NCBI RefSeq assembly: GCF_001746415.1
Contig: NZ_MEHJ01000002.1
Location: 372,001-436,000, forward strand
Origin: Streptomyces agglomeratus
GTDB lineage: Bacteria; Actinomycetota; Actinomycetes; Streptomycetales; Streptomycetaceae
Length of the DNA stretch: 64,000 nucleotides
Direction of reading: 5' to 3'
Shown here: piece by piece, positions 10,001 to 17,504 of the stretch
Layout: every line of letters starts with the position of its first letter
Position numbering within the stretch: position 1 is the first letter of the stretch
Notes under the pieces: generated by a model
What the model was told of the DNA's origin: nothing
The model's input: only the letters and a program-made list of their open reading frames with translations
Databases searched by the model: none
Program-made: the position numbers and the translations under genes

Positions 10001-11145
10001 GTGTGGAAGGCGGCCGCCTGTTCCCGGTCCCCCCGCGCCCGGTCCGCCGCCTGCGTCGTTCGCGTCACGGCCAGCGCGGCGTGCTCCAGTTCCCGCGCGT
10101 CGCGCATCTCGGGCGCCTCGCGCAGGGCCTTCTCCTGGGCCCGCAGTCGCTCCCCGGTCTCGGCAAGGGAGCCGATCTCCTCCTCGGCTGCCGCTCGCTT
10201 CGCCTCGGCGCGGGTGCGCTGCTCCTGCGCCTCGGCCAGATCTCGTTGCACGCGCTCGTATCGGGAGTGCTCGGCGCGCGGAAGCCGGGCGCGGCGCCGG
10301 GAGGCGATCCGGGCGTACCGCCGGTAGTGCTCCAGGAAGGCGGAGGCGGCCCGCTCGGCGGCGGACGCGGCAGCCAGTTCGTCTTTCTCCTCGTCCAAGG
10401 AACGGAACGCCTCGGCCACGTCGGCGATGACGGCCTGGTCCATGGGTGGCAACGCCTCGGTGAGGGCACGGGAGAGGGCCGCCTCATTGGGCCGCTTGGA
10501 CAACTGGGGCTGGCGCAGCTGGATGAGCAGGTCGACCAGGGCGGCGTACCGCTGCTCGCCTAGGCCGAAGAGTGCTTCGTCGACCGCTCTGCGGTACGTC
10601 TTGGCCTGGTCGTACACCATGCCGTGCCCAAGGACGGCCTCGGCGAGGCGGTCCCGGGACAGAGCCGTGCCGGTGGCGTCGAGCAGCCGGAAGGTCTCCT
10701 CCGTGCGTTCGGTGGACCCGTGGTCGACGCGCTGGCGGGTGACGGCGTACCAGTGGCGGGCGATGCCACGCCCGCTGACGGCCTTGAGCCCACACAGCAG
10801 CGTACGGAAGTGCTGCTCGCCAGTCGTGTCGTCGAGTCTGCCGAACTCGATCCAGGTGTAGCCGAGCCGTTCGGAGTGCGGGTGCTCGCCGCCGAGGAGC
10901 AGGTTCCACTCCATCCGCTTGCCCGGGTCGCCGTCGGGTTCGACACGGCGCGGGCTGAGGTCGCCATCGAGCAGGAACGGCAGCGTCAGGGCGAGTACCT
11001 TGGACTTGCCAGTGCCGTTGTTACCACGCAGCAGCAGGCGCCCGTCGCGGAAGCGGAACTCCTCCACGTCGTAGTGGAACAGGTCGACGAGCCCGACGCG
11101 CAGCGGCTGCCAGCGGGAACGCAGCGGGGTGGGGAGGCGGGTCAC
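7030..11145 (-). CDS. jetC: Wadjet component JetC (TIGR02680), SMC-like ATPase
   Basis: A 1371-residue MukB/SMC-like ATPase. The N-terminal head has the Walker A GNNGTGKS at residues 41-48. Long Ala/Glu/Arg-rich coiled coils follow, broken by a central hinge-like globular part (about residues 580-720). The C-terminal head has an ABC signature SGGER (1243-1247) and a Walker B ending LVTLDEAFAG (D1278, E1279), followed by a D-loop-like GVDDDSR. Length matches the family. JetC dimers bridge through JetA/JetB and extrude DNA loops. GTG 11145 overlaps the jetB stop by four bases, and the 3' end overlaps jetD by ten, so translation is probably coupled throughout. Confidence 0.95.
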   Translation of the reverse strand: MTRLPTPLRSRWQPLRVGLVDLFHYDVEEFRFRDGRLLLRGNNGTGKSKVLALTLPFLLDGDLSPRRVEPDGDPGKRMEWNLLLGGEHPHSERLGYTWIEFGRLDDTTGEQHFRTLLCGLKAVSGRGIARHWYAVTRQRVDHGSTERTEETFRLLDATGTALSRDRLAEAVLGHGMVYDQAKTYRRAVDEALFGLGEQRYAALVDLLIQLRQPQLSKRPNEAALSRALTEALPPMDQAVIADVAEAFRSLDEEKDELAAASAAERAASAFLEHYRRYARIASRRRARLPRAEHSRYERVQRDLAEAQEQRTRAEAKRAAAEEEIGSLAETGERLRAQEKALREAPEMRDARELEHAALAVTRTTQAADRARGDREQAAAFHTKALGRLGTAENRLRATRLRVEETLAHAREQAAAARVALPADDLLPEPERRRAVEDAAARAQRSLAHTEGLLETSELAAAAHRRESGRLDEAETDLALAAETQGEAEESAARAGRALLDDVRQRARAWKELAFSDETGLLDELQEWTRHLNGPYPARVHATRAHTARSADLADQTAEAARRTSELAARTDEARRELAALEAGDGREPQPPATRTLGLRAQLPGAPLWRVINFRDELPEPERAGLEAALEASGLLDAWVLPDGSALAVDGHEVLLSPSNGPVSGPSLADVLCPAVDHGDGQAAALDETTVTRLLAAIGLDGGGEAETWVAPDGRFRVGALTGTWAKAAATYIGEGAREAARRARIAVLGIELASLREESETLAARSERIAVRRRTLDRELADVPDESPLTRAHALVSAASETVRKARARYEGRAAEVTAAVGHAERAAAELAETAADLGLPADRAGLAAVRHALGSLATALAALWPALREQGEAVRQVDEERAEAAEAEQRVIDLAQRAEDAAREAAAADERHRTLRSTVGAAVAELERRLAETAHAQRICETDQKNARRRHTEADREASRAEGRIEQLERDLAEAVDARAQAIAALQRFTATGLVAVALPELAVPASDDEPWAATPAIALARAIDSGLSATDDTDAAWDRVQRRLSEELKTLQDTLSRHGHSATARMVEDGMVVDIVYQGRERAVPELADALAMEVGELTRILSAHEREILETHLITEVAGTLQELIGAAERQVRDMNTELEDRPTSTGMKLRLVWRASRKAPPGLAQARDRLRQSADAWTAEDRTAVGEFLQAQIARQQSDDGSRSRLEHLTAALDYRSWHEFGVERHQHGRWVPATGPASGGERVLAVSVPLFAAASAHYASAGSPYAPRLVTLDEAFAGVDDDSRAKCLGLLSAFDLDVVMTSEREWACYPQVPGIAIAQLSRIDEVAAVLVTRWEWDGTRRQRREDPVRHAPQDMPGVEEPEPLWN

Positions 11146-12374
11146 GAGGTGGCCTTTCGCTGCGGAGGCACGGGGGCGGAGCCGGGTTCGCGGATGACGG
11201 TCTCGCCGACCGCGTACCGGGCGAGGGCGGGGCGGGCCGCGACCGCGTGCGGGGCACGGGAGACCAGGCCGAGCGCGGTGAGCCGGGCGACGGCCTGTTC
11301 GACGAGCTCGGTCTCCATGCCCGGCTCCCGGGCGGACTTCGACCAGAAGCCGCCGTGCTGGGAAGCGAGTTCACGGACTCGGAGGGCAAGCTCGTCGAGG
11401 GTGACGGGTCCGTGGGCGCCGGCCAGGTGCTCGGCGAGCAGCAGTGTGACGTGGCCGTGGGTGCCCTGTTCGGGCATCCGGAGGTCGGTGAGGTCGTCGT
11501 CAGGGTCGACCATGGCGATCCCTTCGGCCCGCACCTCGGCGATCAGTCCGGTCAACTCGTTGATCCGGGCGGTGAGGAAGCCGCGCTGCCGCGTGAGGTA
11601 GCCGAGTTCTGCGTCGGTCAGGTCGTCGTAGTACACCACCGGGTCGTCGAGCAGCCGACGGGTGAGCGAGTGCCGCATCGCGCGGAAGCGCAGTTCGTCG
11701 CTGTCCAGAGCAGTTTCGGCGACGAGCTCGGCGAGGCGGTCGTCGAGGGTTTCGGCATGGACGGTGGAGGGGCCGCGGCGGGAGGCCAGAAGTCCGGCGA
11801 GGACCCGGCGTTCGACGTCGTACAGGACGTCGCCCGCCCCGGCGACATACGCCTCTTCCTCGCCCGCCACCCGACGCAGTACGCCGAGGTCGAGCAGGAG
11901 CCGTACGACGGCGGCGAGGTCGAGGCGCTCATCGCGGCGGTCCAGGGCGAACTCGATGCCCGTCGCGGTGAGTCGGGGATCAGCGGCATCGAGGACGATC
12001 TGGTCGGCAAGGCGCCCGAGGGCGACCTGGGCCTCGCCGCGTTCGAGGGCGGCGAGCGCGAGGCAGAGCAGAACGTAGCGGCGACGGGTGAAGGGGGCGG
12101 TACGGCGGCTCGCCTCGCGAGCCGGGTGAGTGGGGTCGGTGAGGACGCCGGGGATCTTGCGCAGCCGTGCCGTCTCGGCGTCCACCTGGAGGGACCAGCC
12201 GGTGTTGCGATCGAACCACTCGCGGAGTTCGGGAGCGTGTCGGCGGGCGAGGCGGAATTCGTCGGCGTAGCGGCCGCGCGCGAGGAGAAGGGGGTGTTTC
12301 AGCAGGGCGCGCGCTGCCTTGCGCAGGTCGGCGGCGTGCTGGCCGTCCAGCACCTCGGCGAGGGGGGCCGTCAT
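11142..12374 (-). CDS. jetB: Wadjet component JetB (TIGR02678)
   Basis: A 410-residue protein of the TIGR02678/DUF2398 family, the MukE/MksE-like winged-helix partner of the JetC motor. ATG 12374 overlaps the jetA stop as ATGA, which fixes the start; the open frame further upstream is antisense-like. The N-terminus (VLDGQHAADLRKAARALLKH) and the central block (DPVVYYDDLTDAELGYLTRQ) look typical of the family as I know it. It ends in a four-base GTGA overlap with jetC. It should sit between the JetA kleisin and DNA. No truncation is seen. Confidence 0.92.
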   Translation of the reverse strand: MTAPLAEVLDGQHAADLRKAARALLKHPLLLARGRYADEFRLARRHAPELREWFDRNTGWSLQVDAETARLRKIPGVLTDPTHPAREASRRTAPFTRRRYVLLCLALAALERGEAQVALGRLADQIVLDAADPRLTATGIEFALDRRDERLDLAAVVRLLLDLGVLRRVAGEEEAYVAGAGDVLYDVERRVLAGLLASRRGPSTVHAETLDDRLAELVAETALDSDELRFRAMRHSLTRRLLDDPVVYYDDLTDAELGYLTRQRGFLTARINELTGLIAEVRAEGIAMVDPDDDLTDLRMPEQGTHGHVTLLLAEHLAGAHGPVTLDELALRVRELASQHGGFWSKSAREPGMETELVEQAVARLTALGLVSRAPHAVAARPALARYAVGETVIREPGSAPVPPQRKATS

Positions 12375-13945
12375 CGGTCGGGGGCTCCGTCCGTCAGGTC
12401 GACGATCTCGATACGGTGGTCCGGGCCGCTGAAGACTCCGTCGAGCGTACGGACCTGCGCAGTGGTGCCGTCGGCGAGCGCGGTGAGCCGGATCTCCATG
12501 GAGCCGTCGTTGCTGGTGGCCACGGTGTGTCTCATCCCTGGACGCCATGTGGCCAGCGCGTCGCCGAGAAGTTGGAGGAACAGGCCGAAGGATGCAGGGT
12601 CGAGCTCGCCGAGATCGGACAGGCGGGTGACGCCGTCGGTGACGAGCCGGACGCGGGCGGCGGCGGTCTCCGCAGCTTGTTTGGCGGCTGCCTCAACGAG
12701 AGCGCGCCGCCTCGCTTCCCGGTCCTCGACCTTGCGGGGCTTGCCGCGCCGCTCGTAACTCCCGGTGCGGCGCAGTTGGGGGCTGATCCGCAATGGCTCC
12801 GCCCCGGACCAAGGGGTGGCGGCGGGGACGGCCTTTGCCGCCCGGGCGGCGAGAGTGCCGGCGTCAACGGTGAGGTGCCGGGCCGGATAGAGACCGAAAG
12901 CCGTTCGCCACAGCCGGTGCCGGGCGTCATCGTCGGGTGCCTCGGCGAACCAGCGGGCCAAGGTCCGGAAGTCGGCGGACCGGTCCGAGCGCCCGGCACG
13001 GCGCTCGTTCAGCGCCCGGACCACTGCCAGGAGCTGCGGAATCGCCCCCAGGGCCCGGCCGCGCAGGAGCCGGGCCTGGGACTCGCGCCCGTCCCTGCTG
13101 ATGAACCACACGCCGAGCCCTTGCCAACGCGCGGCCCAGCGCTCGTACACCTCCCGCTCGGCGTCGGCGGTCTCCTCCGGCGAGGCATCGGCGGCCTCGC
13201 GTCGGGCGGCGGCCTTGAGCAGCAGGTCCACCCTGCCGCCTTCCTCCAGTTCAAGGATCAGCCGGGCGATCCGTCCGCCCAGCGTGATCAGGTCCTGGAT
13301 GAAACGCTCCAGATACTGGATGAGCCGGTCCTTGTACGCGAGGAAGACCTCGTCCTCGACGTCGTGCAGGTCCATGGTCCTCTGGAGCGAGCCCATGAAG
13401 GCCCGGGCGTTGTCGGCCAGCGCGGCGAAGCGGCTGGCCAAGGCGTCGAGCGTCAGGTGTGTCTTGGCCGGGTCGGGTTCGTCCTCGACGGCCAAGACGA
13501 GTAGTGCGCGCAGCTGGGTGACGATGTCGTGCAGCGCGACAGCCTGAAGAGCGCCACGACGGCCGAGCGCCTCGTCGTAGGCGGAGAGCGCCGCCTCGGC
13601 CGCCTCCCCCTCGCGCGTGAGCTGATAGATGAACCGTTTCCGGTAGAAGTCCTCGACGGCTGTGACCCGCGCATTGTCCGGATCGGCCCGCAGATTGCCC
13701 CAGACGACGAGCCTGTCGAGAGCGGCGACGACCGCTTCCGGCTCGGCGGGGCGGGTGTCCGCCGGAAGTGCGGCATGCACCTCCTCGGGGCGCAGATGGA
13801 CCGCGAACCGCTCCTTGGCCACGAGAAACACCTGCATCACCTGGCGGTAGAGCGGGGTGTTCGGCACGGTGAGGTGGGCGAAGGGGCCGAATCCGTCCGG
13901 CTCAGAAGCTGGATCGGCCGAGGTGGTGACGGTCATCGTCCCCAT
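12371..13945 (-). CDS. jetA: Wadjet component JetA (TIGR02677), kleisin-like
   Basis: A 524-residue protein of the TIGR02677/DUF2397 family, the MukF/MksF-like kleisin that links the two JetC heads. The N-terminal winged-helix region reads FAHLTVPNTPLYRQVMQVF and the long middle is helical. First gene of the minus-strand operon. ATG 13945 gives the longest product. A second ATG three codons on (13936) has GGGG upstream at better spacing and may be the true start. JetABCD together with TIGR02677-02680 membership points to the type usually numbered Wadjet II. No obvious promoter motif is visible upstream. Confidence 0.92.
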   Translation of the reverse strand: MGTMTVTTSADPASEPDGFGPFAHLTVPNTPLYRQVMQVFLVAKERFAVHLRPEEVHAALPADTRPAEPEAVVAALDRLVVWGNLRADPDNARVTAVEDFYRKRFIYQLTREGEAAEAALSAYDEALGRRGALQAVALHDIVTQLRALLVLAVEDEPDPAKTHLTLDALASRFAALADNARAFMGSLQRTMDLHDVEDEVFLAYKDRLIQYLERFIQDLITLGGRIARLILELEEGGRVDLLLKAAARREAADASPEETADAEREVYERWAARWQGLGVWFISRDGRESQARLLRGRALGAIPQLLAVVRALNERRAGRSDRSADFRTLARWFAEAPDDDARHRLWRTAFGLYPARHLTVDAGTLAARAAKAVPAATPWSGAEPLRISPQLRRTGSYERRGKPRKVEDREARRRALVEAAAKQAAETAAARVRLVTDGVTRLSDLGELDPASFGLFLQLLGDALATWRPGMRHTVATSNDGSMEIRLTALADGTTAQVRTLDGVFSGPDHRIEIVDLTDGAPDR

Positions 13946-14280
13946 TGTCCCGCACCCGGGGCAGCTACCGGCATGGACGAACGCACCTGTCCAATTCCCG
14001 CCGAAGTGGCCGGATCGATGTGGTTCCTATCGTCCACATCAACCAGGCGACCACGAGCCGCCCCGTCCCCCCGTCGACGACCCCGACCAGTGGAGGCGGC
14101 CGAGGACGAGGCCAGCGTGATGCCGGACAGACCGAAGTCGAGGTCGGGGATCAGGTCGCAGATGATCGGTAGGTCGCCGAGTTTCGCGGTGAGATCGCCC
14201 AGGCCCAGCAGCGCCACCTTGCCCCAGGCCCGGCCGGCAGCGCGGCGAAGACCCCGCGCAGCCACGACGACACACCGGTG

Positions 14281-14665
14281 AGCGCGAAGTCGCCGACTAC
14301 CGCAAGTGGAACCACGGCGCCGCCTTGCCCGCACTGGAGCGATCGCTCACACTCGACAACAACCTTCCCTACGACGAGCCGGGGGGTAGATGCAGCCCAC
14401 ACGGCACGCATACGGCACCCTGCTTCTCGAACAGGGACGTGTGGAACAGAGGCCGTCCACGGGGCGGACTTGGGCCTCGACGACACGCTGCCGCGTCCTT
14501 CGCGACACCCGGGCAACGTATGGGCACTGCACAGATTCCACGAGTGTCTCCTGCGCCTGGGCAAGAGGGCGGAAGCGCAGATCGTGGCCCAGCAACTGAA
14601 GCTCGCTTCCGCCATGGGGGACCTACCGATCAACGCGTCCTGCTTCTGCCGTATCGAAGCGGTCG
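14281..14665 (+). pseudogene. frameshifted tetratricopeptide-type protein, C-terminal remnant
   Basis: Three consecutive frames give one continuous protein-like text: ALPALERSLTLDNNLPYDEP (near 14330-14385), then HAYGTLLLEQGRVEQ (near 14405-14450), then ADLGLDDTLPRPSRHPGNVW and LRLGKRAEAQIVAQQLKLA, finishing INASCFCR (to about 14652). TPR-like helices with this ending are common in uncharacterised Streptomyces proteins. Two frameshifts and the lack of any 5' domain make it a dead gene. It points away from the Wadjet operon. Confidence 0.6.
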
Positions 14666-14837
14666 CCGGCGACGAGGGAAGACGGCTGCTGTTGATGACC
14701 CCCCGCGAACCACGGCCGCGACGCGACTTGCTTTACGGGACGCCTCGCCCACAGATGGGCGCATTGGGTTTTGATTTCACAATTGATGGTGATATGGGCC
14801 TGTCCAATGTTCCGTGCTCGAACGGAGAACGCCCCGC

Positions 14838-15137
14838 ATGCGCATCCGCAAGCTCCTGACCGTAACCGCCATGGCTGCTGCGGCAGTCCTCGGCAGCACT
14901 GGCCCAGCCACCGCCGAAGACGAAGAGATCAGAGGCAGCATCGTTCAATCCGCGTCCGGGAATGACCAGCCAGGGCATGTCGGACAGGAAATGCCGAGCT
15001 CGTTGCCGGAACAAAACTGGAGGAACAACTCCGGGGTGAATCGAATCGGGGGCGTTTCCGACCAAGCCGAGATTCCGGCCGCAGAGAGTCCTGACGAAGG
15101 CGCAGCCGGAGGCCTACTTCGCAGGCTGCTCGGCTGA
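14838..15137 (+). CDS. small secreted protein, function unknown
   Basis: A 99-residue product. ATG 14838 with GGAG at 14824-14827 is preferred over an earlier start because it puts a signal peptide at the very N-terminus: a basic n-region (MRIRK), a hydrophobic core (LLTVTAMAAAAVLG) and an A-T-A cleavage site near residue 26. The mature part is polar (Glu, Asn, Ser, Gln-rich), has no cysteines and ends in LLRRLLG. No family is recognised. The upstream 100 bases are noticeably AT-richer than the surroundings and probably carry the promoter. It stands alone, with decayed genes on both sides. Confidence 0.75.
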   Translation: MRIRKLLTVTAMAAAAVLGSTGPATAEDEEIRGSIVQSASGNDQPGHVGQEMPSSLPEQNWRNNSGVNRIGGVSDQAEIPAAESPDEGAAGGLLRRLLG

Positions 15138-15643
15138 GCGAATGGTGCGGAGCTCTGACCGGCGCCCGGCACACCCTTGATGTTGTGGAGCGTCGACAGG
15201 GCTCGTAATGATGCATCGTCAGATGCCAACCACGCCAAGCGGGCGCCGGCAACCCATGCGGCCTGAGTCCGCCACGCGGGTTGCCGCAGCATGGGGCGCC
15301 TGCGTACCAGCCGTAGCCCGGACCGGAGGACTGTTCGAGAACGTTGATAAGGACAGCGGTCATTGACAGCACCTGGTGCCAGTGGCACCAGGTGCTGGGC
15401 GGACCCGCATCGGTGGCCCCCAAGGGGCGGGCTCCTGTCGTCATGAGTACGACGTTAGGAACTCCACTTGCAGGTACGGGCGACGCACGGGATTGAGCGC
15501 AAGCGTCGGCGGGTTGCCGCCAGTTGCTCATACGTGGTCCAGCGCCGTCCTTGCGCAGGTGATCAGACGGCACGCGTGTTAGGGCCTCCGCCAGTAGGTG
15601 CCGAACCCGGCGGCGATAGCAGGGCAGGGCGGCTCGCCAGATC
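15138..15643. other. gap with one strong hairpin
   Basis: No gene is recognised. It contains the 13-bp inverted repeat listed separately and probably the left flank of the following insertion sequence. I could not find matching terminal repeats. Confidence 0.5.
15368..15396. repeat. 13-bp perfect inverted repeat, 3-base loop
   Basis: agcacctggtgcc at 15368-15380 is mirrored exactly at 15384-15396 around agt. There is no T-run on either side, so it could be a factor-assisted terminator for the secreted-protein gene or an operator. Confidence 0.6.
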
Positions 15644-16530
15644 ATGAAGTTCTTTACGCTTCATGATCATCGGGGATCCGTGCCTGCCGTCCCATCATGC
15701 GTTCTCCACCCGATCCGTGACCAGTTCCTTGCGCTGCTGCCCGCGCGTGAAGACCGGCATCCGTGGGGGTGCCACAATCCGCGCATCAGTGACGCGGTGG
15801 TCTTCGACCGCCTGGTGCAGGTCCTGGTCTTCGGCTGCGGGTACGAGCGGGTGGCCGACCACCTGTGCTCCGCCACGACCCTGCGCCGCCGCCGCGATGA
15901 ATGGATCGCCTCCGGCGTGATGGAGACCCTGCGCCTACTCGTACTCGCCTGCTACGACCGCATGATCGGCCTTGAACTCGACCAGCTGTCCGCCGACGGC
16001 TGCATCACCAAGGCGCCGTCCGGTGGGGAGTGCGCCGGGAGCAGTCCCGTCGACCGGGCCAAACTGGGCATCAAACGCTCGCAGCTCCCGGACGGGTACG
16101 GCATACCGCTGGTCACCGATCCAGCACCGGCCAACACTCGCGACCACACACTTCTGCCTGCCACCCTCGACCACTTCGACGGCCTGGAAGCAGCCCTGGG
16201 CCACTGCCCGAGCACCCTCGGCTGATTCTGGACGCCGGCTACGACTACAGCATGGTCCACCAAGACCAGCAGACCAGAGGGATCACCGGTCAGATCGCCG
16301 AGCGCGGCGCGAAGACCTCGATCCAGGCCGGTGGACGCTGGGTGGTCGAGCGCACGAACTCCTGGATGAACAACTTCGGCAAACTCCGCCGCTGCACCGA
16401 GCGACGCACAGCCCCGGCCAAGTTCTTCATCGCTCTGGCCAGCGCCATCATCACCCTCCGCTGCCTGATCCGACGCGCCCGGGCGCTCTACCGTTGGGAC
16501 ACCCGCCCCCCAAGCGCCCGCATCCGGTGA
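15644..16530 (+). pseudogene. IS5-family transposase with a frameshift
   Basis: A DDE transposase in two frames. The first runs from ATG 15644 with a helical N-terminus (VFDRLVQVLVFGCGYERVAD) and the first Asp (LSADGCITKAPSGG). It stops at 16222-16224. The rest lies in the -1 frame from about 16205: second Asp in LILDAGYDY, then WVVERTNSWMNNFGKLRRC with the catalytic Glu. All three acidic residues survive, but no slippery heptamer is visible near 16205, so the shift looks like mutation and not programmed recoding. Clear terminal inverted repeats were not found. Confidence 0.8.
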
Positions 16531-16693
16531 CCTCAACCGTTCTCGAGTGAGTTCGGGCCCGGCCGTTGGCGGAGGTCTCACAGCCGTGTCGAACGAAGAC
16601 TTAGCGGCTCCGTCAGCAGGAACTGCACCATCGGCCGGCGCGTCCCCTTAAACAGCGGTGCTTCCCGGGCGCCGCTTCCATCGAGAGGATCGG

Positions 16694-16870
16694 CTCTTGC
16701 TCCCACCAGACAGCCACGTCCACAGCCAGTGGTCATGGGATGCACTGGCCGGCTCGATGGAGCAGACCTGCGTGCGCGCGGTCGAACTGGGCCTGCCGTC
16801 TCTGGCATTTACTGAGCACGCCACAGCTGGCTGCACGTTCGGGCCGGACCCGGCTGACCTGGAGGCGAAC
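16694..16870 (+). pseudogene. N-terminal remnant of a PHP-domain phosphatase
   Basis: About 58 codons read PPDSHVHSQWSWDALAGSME, then VRAVELGLPSLAFTEHA. This is the start of a PHP-domain protein (histidinol-phosphatase-like): H-x-H metal ligands followed by the FTEH motif. A full protein would need about 200 more residues, and none follow in any frame. The fragment has no reaction of its own. Confidence 0.65.
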
Positions 16871-16879
16871 TGTGCGACC

Positions 16880-17504
16880 GTCCCCCGGGCAGTGGGCCCT
16901 GGGATATGCCCAGTCATTGGACACCGAACCGCTGCCCTTCTGAACCCTCGCGGGAGGCGGTAGACCAGGGATCCGTGTCGTCAACAACCACGACTTTGCC
17001 AGCGCGACCTGCGATCAGGTGGTCTTCGAACCTTCCGTTGCGAGAGGGCTGGGCTGAGTACCTCTCGGTTGCACGCATCTTGGATGAACACCTGTCCAAG
17101 TCGGTTTCCGCAGTAAAAGCCTGGCCAGCGCAGCAAGGGCCTGACGCCCGGGATCAGCTGATCGTGACGGCCGAGAGCTTGCCCTTTCTCCAGGGAGGAA
17201 CTGTCTTCAAGGCAGTACCTCCCTGCTCCACAACGCGGCCGCCCGCCTGATGACCGAAAACGTGGCCGCCATCGAGTGGGGCCAATGCAGGGCACGTCCA
17301 ACTGAAAAGGCACACCGCAGGCATCCGCACGGTCCCCGGCGGCTCCCCCAGCCCCCGTCGTTGCCACCGAGGCCAGCCGTGAATGGCAGGCGGGCAAGCG
17401 CTGATGGCCCCGTCCGGCGTCGTCCTTACTGCCGCCAGCTGGCGGAGTCACGGCTGCCCGGGCTCCCCTGAGCGGCTGCTGCGTGGAACCTGGATCCGGT
17501 GGGC
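16880..17504. other. decayed coding DNA, unidentified
   Basis: Plus-strand pieces such as EYLSVARILDEHLSKSVSAV, ESLPFLQGGTVFKA and LLHNAAARLMTENVAAIEW (near 17050-17280) look like one gene broken by a frameshift near 17220. I do not recognise the family. Confidence 0.35.

Noticed and set aside
9193..10563. Long plus-strand open frames across jetC
   Set aside because: Antisense of the JetC coiled coils; Gly/Leu/Val-rich with no domain.
12167..13504. A 445-codon plus-strand frame across jetB/jetA
   Set aside because: Antisense shadow of two family-supported genes with overlapping junctions.
16205..16224. Programmed frameshifting in the IS5-type transposase
   Set aside because: No slippery heptamer or poly-A/C run is present at the frame change; mutation is the simpler reading.
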